64,000 nt of DNA from Iris pallida (taxonomy: Eukaryota; Streptophyta; Magnoliopsida; Asparagales; Iridaceae), in NCBI GenBank assembly GCA_029216955.1, contig JANAVB010015600.1, forward strand, positions 39,756,048-39,820,047, written 5' to 3'. How positions within the stretch are numbered: the stretch's first letter is position 1; each line of letters starts with the position of its first letter. The translations under genes and the position numbers were made by a program. The notes beneath the pieces were generated by a model. That model searched no databases and was not told the DNA's origin. It was given only the letters and a program-made list of their open reading frames with translations. Shown piece by piece: positions 10,387 through 23,500 of the stretch.

Positions 10387-13056
10387 TGTCACGCCCCAGA
10401 ACCAGAATACTGGAGAGCGGGGGCGAACATAGCCAGCTACGTATATTGAAATGAAATCCACCTCGCTATACGGTCATGGCTGTCTAGATATGAGGATTTA
10501 CTACAAGCCAACAGTCTCTTAAGGTCAAGCCTATTATCTCAATCACAACAAATAATATAATTGCAAGATGTTAGACCACCAAATATACAATAAAAGGCGT
10601 CCCAAATATTACATATTCAGCTGATCATGAAGCTAGTCATACAAAATGCGAGGACTAGCAAGAGTTTAAGTCATGCATGATCAACCCTAGGATTTATTAA
10701 TCATGTTACAGCCCGTAGGCAGACAGTAAGTAAAGGTGCATCGAGCTAACAGGTGCTCGTCGGCTAAACGCCTCAAAAAAATAAATTTACAATAGAGTGA
10801 GCAAAATAAAATAGAAAACCCACTCGTAGCCCGGGTTCCTTCTAGTCGCCACCATCGGGCTGGAGGTTCGGTAGATCCTCGGGTGCTGTTCCGAAATCTG
10901 GCCACACAAAACCAGCTGGGTCAAATCCCAGAAAGAGCAAGTGCCACAAAGGAGGCCACAAAATAAGAACGAAAAGCTAGCACATCAGAACATAAGAAAA
11001 TGGAAGAAAAGTATAAGTAATAAAAGTTCCACAGGAAAATAAACGACTAGGTACATGGAACCATTCCGGGAGCCAGATTACAACCCGTAAACCAAACAAG
11101 GACCGAGGTTGTAATCCTTCGCCTGAATAGCACTTGTCTCTATCCATTTATTGTTAAAAATAAGTAAAACAAACATGCTCAGGAGAAACCAGGTACTGGA
11201 ACTAGACAAGACTTAGACAGGGCTAGATAACATCCATTCACAAGCGGCCAAGCAATTACTACGGCTTACTACTTTAACTAACTAGGGTTATCACAGACCT
11301 AATTACTAACAAGATGCAGTGAGAATTTCCCAGTCCCAAGCCTTGTAGACTATCTAGTTATCCTTCCGCGGGTTGAGAGTATGGTTGGGTACATCGCCCA
11401 GGAGACGATATACCCTTAGGTGACTTAGAGGGTGCAACACATGACAGTGTGCTGGAAATGTGCTCTACACGTCAGCAAGCTACAAGTCCAATTAAAGCGT
11501 CCAGAAAATGAGACTGCCTGTGACTGGAAATTCTCTATGAACTATAGTTTGATCTAGTCATTAGCCTAATCCATATTCAGTGCGAATCCATGACCGTGGG
11601 AACCAGGGAGTCACGTCCTAGACATGATGCAAGACAAGACGGGTGGATTGCACAAGCAAGCAAGCAGGAACACCCACGGTGTCAGAGTTAGTTACAAGAG
11701 TCAAGTTAGCCATTGCAACGGCATCAAGTCAAGTCAAGTTACAATTACAAGTCAAGAGTGCGCCGCCACGGGCCACTATCAAGTTATCAGGTTACAAGTC
11801 AAGAATGCACCCCATCGGATCATTTTCCAGAAAATCAGAATGTACTAGGATCATAAATCGCAGAAATCACGAAAATCGTACTAGTCATAGCAAATACTAA
11901 AAATCGTGTCAAGTCGTGTTGGGTCGAGGTAGTCGTGCTGTGTGGAACAATATCTCAAAACCTAATCCACAAAAGAGAAGCCAGGTCCAAGAAATAAAAT
12001 CAAATCATCATGGGTAAGTGGGTTGCGCAGGGGTGGATGGCGCAGGAATGGTTGGCACAGGGGATAGATGGCACAGGGGATCGGGGTTAGGTTGCACAGG
12101 GTGTAGAGGGTTGGGTTGGACTGCGCCAGGAGTAGATGGCGCTGGGTTGAGCTGCGCAGGGGGCGAGGTGCGCAGGCTTAGACTGCGCTGAGTAAGGTGG
12201 CGCATCGACTGGCTTGCGCTAGGTCGGATGGCGCTAGCTCCAGTACGCCAAGAAAGGATGCGCGGCCCAGTCCAAGGGGCCGAGCGCAAGGCAGCCCATG
12301 CGCTAAGAAGCACTGGCCGAGGAGGGGGATACGCGGTTCACCAAAGGGTGAGCTGCACAATCGGCCTTGCGCTAAAAAGCGCAGGCCGAGAGTTCTCCTA
12401 CTCCAGGCCGAGAGCAAGTCCAAGAACACCAAAATCTTCCAATCTTCATATCTTGGCCAAATCAAAACCAAATTTGGATTTTCAAAGGTTTAACTTGTGT
12501 AAAATTGAATTCTCTTCCACATGGAATCATCAAAACAAGAAAAAAAAAATCAAAGTTTAATAGATCAAAATCAAGAAAATCCGAAAATAATCAAAACTTA
12601 GATCTAGGAAAATGGAAGCTCCAAATCCAAAAATGTCAAGTTCTAATGTTGATCTCCATGTCCTAAGCTAGCTAATGGACAAATAAAATATGGTGCTTAT
12701 TTGTTGGCAAGGTGCACTTGCCTATGGGTGGGGATGTTGTGTGAAAGAAGGAAGAAGAAGATGGAGAAAAATAAATAAAAGTAAAGAGGAGAGAGAAAAG
12801 TTAGGTGGGATTAAATGGGGGGTGGGTTGTGTTGTGTTGAGGGTGGAGCATAGGCTAAGGTGTTCCAAATACATGGTGAACCAAACCAAACCAAACCAAT
12901 CCTTCTCCACGAAATAAAACCAAGCCAACTAAAACCGAGCCGAGCCGAAACCCAAAATACGAGAAAAACCCAAATTCCACAAGTCGAGAAAAATAAAAAT
13001 ACATGCCAGAATCCAATTACGAGTATTAATACGAAATACGGGAAACGGGGGTGACA
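10387..13056 (-). repeat. A2 3' LTR
   Basis: Begins TGTCACGCCCC and ends GGGGGTGACA. Shares the first several hundred bases with the A1 LTR. Where A1 has the ATGCGGCTG array, this LTR has a block (about 12010-12260) of recurring GCGCAGG, GCGCTGG and GCACAGG words. Its other copy is 37407-40069, with about 3 percent difference in the part compared. Confidence 0.92.
12010..12260 (+). repeat. GCGCAGG-type degenerate array inside the A2 LTR
   Basis: At least a dozen GCGCAGG, GCGCTGG, GCACAGG or GCGCTAGG words separated by 8 to 20 bases. The matching block in the other A2 LTR is about 39045-39270. Apparent frames in it are artefacts. Confidence 0.8.
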
Positions 13057-13094
13057 ACTCTACCCACCTTAAAAGAATTTCGTCCTCGAAATTT
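13057..13094 (-). promoter_or_regulatory. A2 polypurine tract and conserved 3' motif
   Basis: The same TTTCGAGGACGAAATT box and AAGGTGGGTAGAGT purine tract as in A1, abutting the LTR at 13056. Confidence 0.8.
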
Positions 13095-13683
13095 AAATCA
13101 AGATGCTAGAGATGTAAGAACCAGCTATACCAATCACTAATAAGCTACACTAAGCAGGCAATCAAGCAACCATACATGCAAGCAAGGGATGGAAAGCATA
13201 AGGCATAAGGAAGATATTATACCTTATGAGTCAAACAAGTCGGAATATCGCGATCGGATGTCATCCTTATGCTCCCACGTTGACTCACCTAGAGAGTGAT
13301 GACCCCAAGCAACACGGACTAAGTTAATAGTCTTGTTCTTGAGTATCTTCTCTCTCCGGTCCAATATAGACACGGGCCTCTCCTCATACGAAAGGTTGGT
13401 ACCAACAACCAGTTCCGAATGATCTAGGATATGGCTCTGGTCCGAAATATACCGTCGTAATTAGGACACATGGAATACATCATGCACCTCACTTAGCGAC
13501 GGTGGAAGAGCAAGACGATAGGATACATCTCCTACTCGCTCCAGGATATCGAACGGCCCTATATACCTAGAACTAAGCTTTCCCCGCACGCCAAAACGAA
13601 TGACGCCGCGGTTAGGCGAGATCCTAAGGAATACATGGTCGCCGATAGCAAACTCTAAGGGACGCCGATGGGCATCGGCCCAA
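13079..13683 (-). pseudogene. A2 integrase C-terminal part (left of B1)
   Basis: Minus-strand frame coding the region of GDHVFLRISPNRGVIRFGVR, YIGPFDILERVG and the group II chromodomain-like tail with LVRVAWGHH and STWE. It contains in-frame stops. It is contiguous with 23620-23984 once B1 and its CCCAA duplication are removed, as the uninterrupted A1 sequence at 9475-9560 shows. Confidence 0.85.
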
Positions 13684-16600
13684 TGTGAAACCCTTATATC
13701 GTAATTAATTATTAGTAGTGATTTAGTATTAATATTAGTGTTTCTAAAATTATTAATATTACTATTAAATATTTTGGATGGAAAAGAATTTCGAAAAAAT
13801 ATTATAACAAGGCTTTTTGATTTTTGGACCCAGACCCGAGTCCGAGCCCAGACCCAGGCCTGAGCCCATTTCCTTCTTTCTCAATTCAGATTTTGGTTTA
13901 ATCTTTAAGTAATAATAAAAAAAATACTTGGTCTTGGGCTGGTCCCGAAGGACCAGCATCTAGTACAGAATTGGTAAGCACTCTCCATAATCTCTCCCAA
14001 ATAATATTCTCCACCACATGTTAGTATGTTACTGCCATCACCCCCACTCTTTTCCATTTATTCCCACCTCTCTCTCCCACGTTCTCACCATACAGAACAG
14101 AACCCACTCTCTCACAAAATCTCTCATAGAACTCACAAATTCTCTCAACAGAACTCTCTTCCTCTTCTCCTCTCTCTCTGGATCACACATCACCTTTCTC
14201 TCTGACTTTGAGAGAAGTTTCTCACAGAAACTTCATTTTTCCCTCTCCATGAAAACCCATCTTCCCCGAGCCCTAACCCTAACCCCCTTTGCCCGCGCCG
14301 AGCTCCCTCGCCGGCGCCCGCCGACCAAGCTCAGCCACTTGCGCGACCCCCTCTCCCTCGGAGCCCCGACGCCCCCTCGTGCCCCTGGTCCGACGACCCG
14401 CACCTCCGCGGCAAGCCCAGACCCGCGCCTCCGTACGGCTCCTCCCCGTCCGTCCGTGCTCACCGCAGTGGCACCCCGTCGACCGCGCGCGTGCGACCCC
14501 CGCGCCCCGGCGGACTTCCCCGACCGGCGCCACCCTCCAGTGCGCGGCAGCCACCCCCGCGCCGACCTCCTTCGCGCGACCCTTCCCCGTGCCTCCGCGC
14601 GGCTCCGCCCCGCGACCGCGCCCTTCCGGCGAACTGTCGCCGCCCGTGCCGCTGTCCAGCGTGCGGCTCCCCGAGCTCCGCGGCCCCTCTCCCGCGGCCG
14701 CTGCCTCCTCCAGCGCGCGGCTCCCCCGCCGCCGCGAGATCCCCTCCGGTCAGACCCTCTCCCGCGCCCTTCTGTGCGTGGCGACCCCGTTGTCGCGAAG
14801 CTCCTGCTGTCCGGATCCGCGAAGCTCTGCTGTCCGGATTCGTGGAGTTCCTGCTGTCCGAACGTCGTTTCGGTTTTTCCCAAGCTTTTTCCGCGGCTCC
14901 CCGCCAACGGAATTTGGTAAATTCTTGTTAATCATAGTAGTTCGTCCCTCCCGTAGAGTCCATGATGAGAATCGGTCCCCGGTTTCCCTTTGGGAAATCC
15001 GGTTAGCTGCGTATTTTATTCGGTTAACTGCGTTAGCATATTTCTGTGATTTTATCTGCTGGGTTTTGTGTGGTTTGGTTTGATTATGGTATTCCCGGGT
15101 ATTTCGGGAAGTTCTGTGGATTGGGAATTATTTCTGGTGGTTTTGGAAATTATATCGGTGGATATATTTTGGGATTATTATTGGTTGGAACAATTGCAGG
15201 TTTTCTGTGGCACATTTTCCAGTTTTGGGTTTGTCCCGAAATAGAGGAAGTGCTGCCCAAATTTTTACAAAAATCTTATTTAATTTGATTTCAAAATTGG
15301 TTTTCGGAAATGAATTTTAAACTGATTTTTCGGGCGACGACCGTACCGGTCTGTGGGCCCCGGCGAAATGCAAACGCACCGGTCCGACCGGGCGTTGTGG
15401 TATTAGCTGGATTTTGATGATGGACCGAGTCTGAGACTCTTAGCATTTATTTTAAATTATTTTATTTAATATTTAGGCTATTTAATATAGTTATTTATTT
15501 ACTGCACTTTATTTAGTAATTAAATCACTTTTCTCTTATTTGATGTAAAAGATAATTGTACAGGGCATAAGCCCACTCTAGGATGTTTAGCTGTGCCCTT
15601 GTATTGTGTAGCGTAGGTTTTTATTTTATTTTCTGGGTGGATGTGATCTTGGGTGGTTTTTGATTAGACGTTTAAATCGTAGTTGGAGCGTAATTTTATA
15701 ATTAATTAAGAATTAATTAAATGGATAAAATATTAGTAAATAACTAGTTCATGATTTATCATTAAAAGAAATTATATTTTTGTAGATATATTACAAAGGC
15801 ACAAAGTTTTCCAAAGTTAATTGATTCTTGTTAATATTTCCAAATAATCAAATTAACCGGATTAATCAACGCACGTAGCATGCGACGTAATCGATAGCTG
15901 TAGCTTAATAACAATTAAAACCTGACTAGGACTTACTACTAGAGATTGCAACTAGCACACTTAGCCTGGTTATTCAAGGTTCTAAGTCGAGTTCTCAACT
16001 GTAGGAACTCGAAGATACACCTGACGTTCCTCCTCGGTACCAACTCATCTCTCCAGTCATTTTCCTGAGGCAAGTATAGTTTGTGTTAGTTTGCAGTTAT
16101 TTACTTAATCGTTTTAATGCATGTCTAAACCACGACTCAAACACGAAACTCTCTCCGAGAGTACTGTACTGTAACTACTGGGGACTGGGGAATAGCGTAA
16201 TGATTATGACCATACTGTAACAAAACCCCTTATCCATTACTGTAACAAACCCAAGCCGGTCATATGTCATTACCTATTCAAATCACTGATTTCTACTGTA
16301 ACAAACCTGTTTTAAAACTGTTTAGAACTGCATGATTCTATTTCTTATTTAACTGTTTAATTAGCATGAATTGTACTTTGCTCCCTCCTGACTGGAGACA
16401 ATATTTTAGGTAACACTGTGGATGACGAGCTATACTATAATAGCTATTATGACCCGGTTCTCTACCCTGCGACGGTACCGGAGCCGTGTTTGGAGGACGC
16501 TAATCCTGGGACTGCTGAACCTGATGCTTAGATAGTTTCCCTTTTCTGTATTTTCTTTTATTTGGAGTTTGTAGTTTTATTTCTGCATTTCCCTTCCAGT

Positions 16601-16775
16601 TGTATTTCTGAATTTTTATTAAACAAAGTTTCAATTTACGAATATAACAGTTGTGACAAATGTACTTGTGTTGTTGTGAATACCTGCAATGGAACAGCTT
16701 ACTGCCGCCGTCTCACCACGGCGCAGGCTGGGCATGATCCGACTAGACCCATTAACTTGGGATCGGGTCGTGACA
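13684..16775 (+). repeat. B1 5' LTR with GC-rich island
   Basis: Structure in order: AT-rich start; pyrimidine-rich CTCTC stretch (about 14060-14240) like a transcribed leader; very GC- and CpG-rich island (about 14266-14900); AT-rich remainder with several ACTGTAAC repeats (about 16165-16310). Inside the island are three tandem copies of a 24-base unit with core CTGCTGTCCG (14797-14867). Long proline/arginine/alanine frames cover the island in all phases. They are not conserved in B2, where a one-base indel shifts phase, so no protein is called. Confidence 0.92.
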
Positions 16776-16803
16776 TGTTTTCAGTGGTGGCCCATGCAGG
16801 TCC
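16776..16803 (+). promoter_or_regulatory. B1 leader after 5' LTR with the shared 20-base box
   Basis: TGTTTTC followed by AGTGGTGGCCCATGCAGGTC stands directly at the end of the LTR, where the primer binding site should be. The same 20-mer follows the 5' LTR of B2 and A2, and a variant follows A1. It was not matched to a tRNA by eye. Confidence 0.6.
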
Positions 16804-17375
16804 ACAACAAACAACAACTTAGGAAAACATACCTAGAAACAATTAGAACACTAGAACATTGATTTGTCACGACATAGGTCCGATTCATATATAAATAAAT
16901 ATTTTTGCTTGATTATAGACCGGTAGGCTATCTTGCTTGTGTGTGTGCGTCCTAAACCTACCAGAGAATGACCGTTGACCAAATCCTGCTGGCGATGAGG
17001 TGTCATCTCCGGATCATACCCCATCTCCTCAACCAAGCCCAGGGTCCTTTCCCTCGCGGCTGTTTGACCGTCCTCATAGTGCATCCAGTGAAGTTTTCCC
17101 TACACTGGCAATTCCTACCTCATCTCAAACTGAGTTGCATTTTCCGGTGGAGTATTCATTTTGTTGCTCCACCAATACCAGCAATCATCTTCCAAATGGT
17201 TGCCCTATTTTAAAAAACCTTGGAGTTCCAGAAAGCACAAGATGAAGCCCAGCAGGAACAGAAGAATATCACGAGAGAAGACATGAAGAACGTCATGATG
17301 TAGCCTTAATTATCCCCAACCAAGTTAGAGCAGAACTTTTGTCCTAGGAAGGATACCCCTGAATCTAGAAGATAT

Positions 17376-17740
17376 TTGGGTCCCATCAAGTACTCTACTT
17401 TCCGGCAGTCTTGTCGTAAGAAGCTTTGGGCTTGTAACTATTGCAAGAGGCCTGGTCATCAGACCGTTAGTTGCCGCAAGAGTTTGGGACCATGTTTGGC
17501 ATGTGGATCTGCTGAACATCGGGTAAAGGACTGCCCCTTATCTTTCTATCAAACTAGAGCTCATATCCCAGCAACACCTGTTAGGCCACAACCTAGGGAC
17601 CCTCTTTCTATCCAGCAGACCCTGCCCCTTACAATAAGGCATGATGTATACTCGAGGTTCATAGAAAAGGAAGCAGTTGGAGACTGCTCATGCAAGAGCC
17701 AGGACCATGAAGAATAGTACCTAGCACTGCTGAATAGCAT
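17376..17740 (+). pseudogene. B1 gag fragment with two zinc knuckles
   Basis: The frame contains two CX2CX4HX4C knuckles, CNYCKRPGHQTVSC and CLACGSAEHRVKDC, the nucleic-acid-binding motif of retrotransposon gag. It then runs into proline-rich sequence and stops. The upstream capsid part is not in a clean frame. The B2 copy is at about 29760-29910 on the minus strand. Confidence 0.8.
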
Positions 17741-17949
17741 CATCATTTTGGAAGTTGTAACAGGATGTCCTTAGATCAATCATAAGAGTTTTGCTGTAAT
17801 TATCCACATGAATAGAAGTTTTAGTTACACCCTTATGGCAGATGTTTTCCCTGATAGTCTCCCCGGATTATCCCAGATCTAGACATAGGATTCACCCCTG
17901 ACCTAGTCCCCGGCTCTTTCCATAAATTCTAAAGGATGTTACAGAGTCA

Positions 17950-18640
17950 ACCCGAAGGTGGCCAAGAAGATGAAGGACCAGAGCAGTGCAGGCTCTAGGA
18001 CTTATTCAGAGTGGAGTTTCACCTTAGGGAACACCTATCTTGTTTTGCCCAAGAAGGATGGAACAACGGATGTGCATCGATTACCAGACACTAAAGAACA
18101 AGTACTTTTTGCCCGGATCGAGGATCTGTTTGATCTGGTTGTGTGGAGTTAAGGTGTTTCGAAGTCTGATTTAAGATTTGACTACCATCAAATCAAAGTC
18201 AGGAAAGAGGACATTTCCAAGACGGCGTTCAAACACCAAGTATGGGTAGTTTTCTTTGGTCAGGACGTTAGACTGACAAATGCTCCTGCTGTGTTCATGA
18301 ATTTCATGAACAGAGATTTTTCATGAGTATTTGAATCAGTTTATCTTCTCCATAGATAACATTCTGATATATTTGAAGATTGAAGAAGAGCATGAAAAAC
18401 ACCTGACGAAGTTTTGGAAACTTTGAGGAAAAAAAAGTTTTTGGTAAGTTATCTGAACGTGGATTGTTGACAAGGTAGACTTTTTGTCAAGAGAAGAAAT
18501 TTCGATGGAAGATTGCTGTTGTTAAAGAGTGATATACCCCAAGTTCAATTCGGAAGATTTTTGAACTTGGCCGGCTACTATCAAAAGTTCGTGAAAGATT
18601 TCGTCAAGATTGCTGAGCCAATGACGAAGCTCACTTGGAA
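17950..18640 (+). pseudogene. B1 reverse transcriptase remnant, active site altered
   Basis: Recognisable pieces are [24 protein letters not shown] and [13 protein letters not shown]. The catalytic box, usually hydrophobic-X-Asp-Asp, reads SIDN here, so the second Asp is Asn. Stops and phase changes separate the pieces, including a stop after EDLFDLVVWS. The same SIDN and the same stop position (TAA here, TAG there) are found in B2, so these lesions predate both insertions. Confidence 0.78.
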
Positions 18641-18659
18641 GAATGAAGAATTCATCTGA

Positions 18660-19085
18660 ACGAAAAGTTTGCCAGTCGGCATTGAGGAGCTGAAGAAGAG
18701 ACTTACCACTACACCAATCCTTGCGCTACCCGCAGGAACCGGTGGGTTCTCAATTTACAGTAATGCCTCTGGAAAAGGACTGGGTTACGTTCTTCAACAA
18801 CATGAAAAAGTATCGCTTACACATGTAGACAACTACAGACTCATGAAAAGAATCATCCCACACCTAATTTGAATTGCTTTGAAGCTTTGGAAGCATGATT
18901 TTTATGAAAAGGGAGTGAAAATATGTACGGACTACCCAAAGTCTGAAATATGTTTTCACTCAGGAAGGGCTGAATGTTAGACTAAGAAGATGGTTGAAGT
19001 AGATGAAGGATTTCGAAAACAACCTACAGTACCATTCAGGTAAGGCTATTGTGGTTGCTGATGCACTTGGTCGATACTGATGGCG
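18660..19085 (+). pseudogene. B1 RNase H remnant
   Basis: Carries ALPAGTGGFSIYSNASGKGL, the start of the Ty3 RNase H domain, with Asn where the first catalytic Asp normally stands. It then loses phase, and the downstream motifs (KICTDY, GKAIVVADALGR) are in other frames. Fits a decayed copy that no longer makes protein. Confidence 0.75.
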
Positions 19086-19369
19086 AAGTTCTTAACCAAG
19101 GACCAGCACTTGCTAGAAGACATCGAGAAGTTTGGACTGGAGGTTATACTACCTGGAGATAGAAGGACGGAGCTGGATGCTGATTCAGTATTGATGAAGT
19201 TCGAGGCTGAGGGATAAAAATCAAGAGAACGTAGTTTCAAAACGAGGCACTTTGCAGGTTTCGAGATCAAGTGTTGGCAGGAACACTTGAGGGTTTCTAA
19301 TCAGCATTGGAACTCTGAAGAATGGTGCGTGACTTTGCGTGTCGATTGACAAACGGAGGAACGAGTTGA

Positions 19370-20120
19370 TGAAAGAAATGCACCAGTCGCAGTACTCCAT
19401 AAGTTCAGGAGATAATAAGATGTATCGGAATATGCCTCCATTGATTGGTGTTATGGAATAAAGAAGGACAATTTCAGGTATGGGATTAGATGTGAATTTG
19501 TCAACATGAGGAATTAGCAAGAGAACAACAAGTTTGCTGGAGCCGCTAGACAATTCGGAGTGGAAGTAGAAGCATATAACCATGAACTTTGAGTAAGGAT
19601 TGCCTTGTTCCCAAGGAGGGAAGGGCACCAATTGGATTATTATAAACCGACTGACTAAGTCAGCACACTTTAGTTTCCTTCAAAGTTAGTTTATCCACTA
19701 AGAAGTGGGCAGCATTGTACGGGAAGCACATTTACCGGATTCATGGAGTACCACGGGACGAGCAAGCAGAAAGGTCAATCTAGATGCTTGAAGATGTATT
19801 GGGATTATGCGTCTTGGAATTTGGTAGGTCTTGGGAAGACCAAATTGCATTTGGTGAAGTTTTTCCTACCAGAGGAACAATCAGTTTTGACGGAGCTGGA
19901 AATTGAGGCTAGATACATCAGGCCATTTGAAGTTTAAGACGCGTTGGTAATAGTGTACCAGTTAGCTCTACCAGCTAATCTTGAGAGGTTGCAACGTCTT
20001 CTACGTCACAGCTCAGACGTTACATTTCGGATCCGAGTCACATTTTGGATAATTCAGAACTGAAGATTGGATCAACCTTTCAGTGCCAGAGAAATCAGCT
20101 ACAAGTCTAGTCAGAGATGA
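19370..20120 (+). pseudogene. B1 integrase remnant with internal deletion
   Basis: Pieces resemble integrase around NRLTKSAHF and, after a gap, IYRIHGVPRDEQAERS. In intact relatives about 30 to 40 residues, including the second catalytic Asp, lie between HGVP and the DGQxER motif. Here, and identically in B2, they are missing. Ends before the 3' motif at 20486. Confidence 0.75.
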
Positions 20121-20485
20121 GAAGAAATCAGATTTTGAGCCATCACTTAAACTCCTATTCCTTATCTTTTCTTTTTCCCGTTCTAAATTTGACTAATGCT
20201 GCTAAGTTAGCCTAGTTTTGCAAGCTGTCTCTTTAAATCAAGCTTGATCATGACGATATTTTATTGGGTGCACCCACTAATATATTGTCTAATCAGGACC
20301 GGTGCATGATGGTCTGATCAACCTCGTGTACTTTGGTTCGCTTTTGTATTTTTCTGCGTGGATAATATCATAAATAAAACTTGTCCCTAAACCGTCTCAT
20401 CCACGACTGCTTTGGAAATTCTTATGGTTGGACCTGAGTTACGGGCGCAGTACCCGTACCTGTTTGTCTTGTCTACCCTACCTTT

Positions 20486-20521
20486 AAATTTCGAGGACGA
20501 AATTTTCTAAGGAGGGAAGAT
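20486..20521 (+). promoter_or_regulatory. B1 conserved 3' motif and polypurine tract
   Basis: TTTCGAGGACGAAATT followed by TTCTAAGGAGGGAAGAT, abutting the 3' LTR. The box is shared with A1 and A2, suggesting related priming machinery. Confidence 0.8.
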
Positions 20522-23500
20522 TGTGAAACCCTTATATCGTAATTAATTATTAGTAGTGATTTAGTATTAATATTAGTGTTTCTAAAATTATTAATATTAC
20601 TATTAAATATTTTGGATGGAAAAGAATTTTGAAAAAATATTATAACAAGGCTCTTTGATTTTTGGACCCAGACCCGAGTCCGAGCCCAGACCCAGGCCTG
20701 AGCCCATTTCCTTCTTTCTCAATTCAGATTTTGGTTTAATCTTTAAGTAATAATAAAAAAAAAATACTTGGTCTTGGGCTGGTCCCGAAGGACCAGCATC
20801 TAGTATAGAATTGGTAAGTACTCTCCTTAATCTCTCCCAAATAATATTCTCCACCACATATTAGTATGTTACTGCCATCACCCCCACTCTTTCCCATTTA
20901 TTCCTACCTCTCTCTCCCACGTTCTCACCATACAGAACAGAACCCACTCTCTCACAAAATCTCTCACAGAACTCACAAATTCTCTCAACAGAACTCTCTT
21001 CCTCTTCTCCTCTCTCTCTGGATCACACATCACCTTTCTCTCTGACTTTGAGAGAAGTTTCTCACAGAAACTTCATTTTTCACTCTCCATGAAAACCCAT
21101 CTTCCCCGAGCCCTAACCCTAACCCCCTTTGCCCGCGCCGAGCTCCCTCGCCGGCGCCCGCCGACCAAGCTCAGCCACTTGCGCGACCCCCTCTCCCTCG
21201 GAGCCCCGACGCCCCCTCGTGCCCCTGGTCCGGCGACCCGCGCCTCCGCGGCAAGCCCAGACCCGCGCCTCCGCGCGGCTCCTCCCCGTCCGTCCGTGCT
21301 CACCGCAGCGGCACCCCGTCGACCGCGCGCGTGCGACCCCCGCGCCCCGGCGGACTTCCCCGACCGGCGCCACCCTCCAGTGCGCGGCAGCCACCCCCGC
21401 GCCGACCTCCTTCGCGCGACCCTTCCCCGTGCCTCCGCGCGGCTCCGCCCCGCGACCGCGCCCTTCCGGAGAACTGCCGCCGCCCGTGCCGCTGTCCAGC
21501 GCGCGGCTCCCCGAGCTCAGCGGCCCCTCTCCCGCGGCCGCTGCCTCCTCCAGCGCGCGGCTCCCCCGCCGCCGCGAGATCCCCTCCGGTCAGACCCTCT
21601 CCCGCGCCCTTCTGTGCGTGGCGACCCCGTTGTCGCGAAGCTCCTGCTGTCCGGATCCGCGAAGCTCTGCTGTCCGGATTCGTGGAGTTCCTGCTGTCCG
21701 AACGTCGTTTCGGTTTTTCCCAAGCTTTTCCTGCGGCTCTCCGCCAACGGAATTTGGTAAATTCTTGTTAATCATAGTAGTTCGTCCCTCCCGTAGAGTC
21801 CATGATGAGAATCGGTCCCCGGTTTCCCTTTGGGAAATCCGGTTAGCTGCGTATTTTATTCGGTTAACTGCGTTAGCATATTTCTGTGATTTTATCTGCT
21901 GGGTTTTGTGTGGTTTGGTTTGATTATGGTATTCCCGGGTATTTCGGGAAGTTCTGTGGATTGGGAATTATTTCTGGTGGTTTTGGAAATTATATCGGTG
22001 GATATATTTTGGGATTATTATTGGTTGGAACAATTGCAGGTTTTCTGTGGCGCATTTTCCAGTTTTGGGTTTGTCCCGAAATAGAGGAAGTGCTGCCCAA
22101 ATTTTTACAAAAATCTTATTGAATTTGATTTCAAAATCGGTTTTCGGAAATGAATTTTAAACTGATTTTTCGGGCGACGACCGTACTGGTCTGTGGGCCC
22201 CGGCGAAATGCAAACGCACCGGTCCGACCGGGCGTTGTGGTATTAGCTGGATTTTGATGATGGACCGAGTCTGAGACTCTTAGCATTTATTTTAAATTAT
22301 TTTATTTAATATTTAGGCTATTTAATATAGTTATTTATTTACTGCACTTTATTTAGTAATTAAATCACTTTTCTCTTATTTGATGTAAAAGATAATTGTA
22401 CAGGGCATAAGCCCACTCTAGGATGTTTAGCTGTGCCCTTGTATTGTGTAGCGTAGGTTTTTATTTTATTTTCTGGGTGGATGTGATCTTGGGTGGTTTT
22501 TGATTAGACGTTTAAATCGTAGTTGGAGCGTAATTTTATAATTAATTAAGAATTAATTAAATGGATAAAATATTAGTAAATAACTAGTTCATAATTTATC
22601 ATTAAAAGAAATTATATTTTTGTAGATATATTACAAAGGCATAAAGTTTTCCAAAGTTAATTGATTCTTGTTAATATTTCCAAATAATCAAATTAACCGG
22701 GTTAATCAACGCACGTAGCATACGACGTAATCGATAGCTGTAGCTTAATAACAATTAAAACCTGACTAGGACTTACTACTAGAGATTGCAACTAGCACAC
22801 TTAGCCTGGTTATTCAAGGTTCTAAGTCGAGTTCTCAACTGTAGGAACTCGAAGATACACCTGACGTTCCTCCTCGGTACCAACTCATCTCTCCAGTCAT
22901 TTTCCTGAGGCAAGTATAGTTTGTGTTAGTTTGCAGTTATTTACTTAATCGTTTTAATGCATGTCTAAACCACGACTCAAACACGAAACTCTCTCCGAGA
23001 GTACTGTACTGTAACTACTGGGGACTGGAGAATAGCGTAATGATTATGACCATACTTTAACAAAACCCCTTATCCATTACTGTAACAAACCCAAGCCGGT
23101 CATATGTCATTACCTATTCAAATCACTGATTTCTACTGTAACAAACCTGTTTTAAAACTGTTTAGAACTGCATGATTCTATTTCTTATTTAACTGTTTAA
23201 TTAGCATGAATTGTACTTTGCTCCCTCCTGACTGGACACAACATTTTAGGTAACACTGTGGATGACGAGCTATACTATAATAGCTATTATGACCCGGTTC
23301 TCTACCCTGCGACGGTACCGGAGCCGTCTTTGGAGGACGCTGATCCTGGGACTGCTGAACCTGATGCTTAGATAGTTTCCCTTTCTGCATTTTCTTTTAT
23401 TTGGAGTTTGTAGTTTTATTTCTGCATTTCCCTTCCAGTTGTATTTCTGAATTTTTATTAAACAAAGTTTCAATTTACGAATATAACAGTTGTGACAAAT

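Noticed and set aside
12197..12560. Overlapping Arg/Ser-rich frames in the A2 LTR
   Set aside because: They lie in the LTR, are repeat-driven, and have no family similarity.
14271..14288. CCCTAACCCTAACCC as telomere-like repeat
   Set aside because: Only two units, in the middle of an LTR. More likely a telo-box-type promoter word or chance.
14018..15083. Long Pro/Arg/Ala-rich reading frames (up to 300 codons) in the B1 LTRs and their counterparts in B2
   Set aside because: The GC-rich island keeps several frames open on both strands. Between B1 and B2 a single-base indel near the GTGGCGACC/GTGGCCGACC site switches phase, so no protein sequence is conserved.
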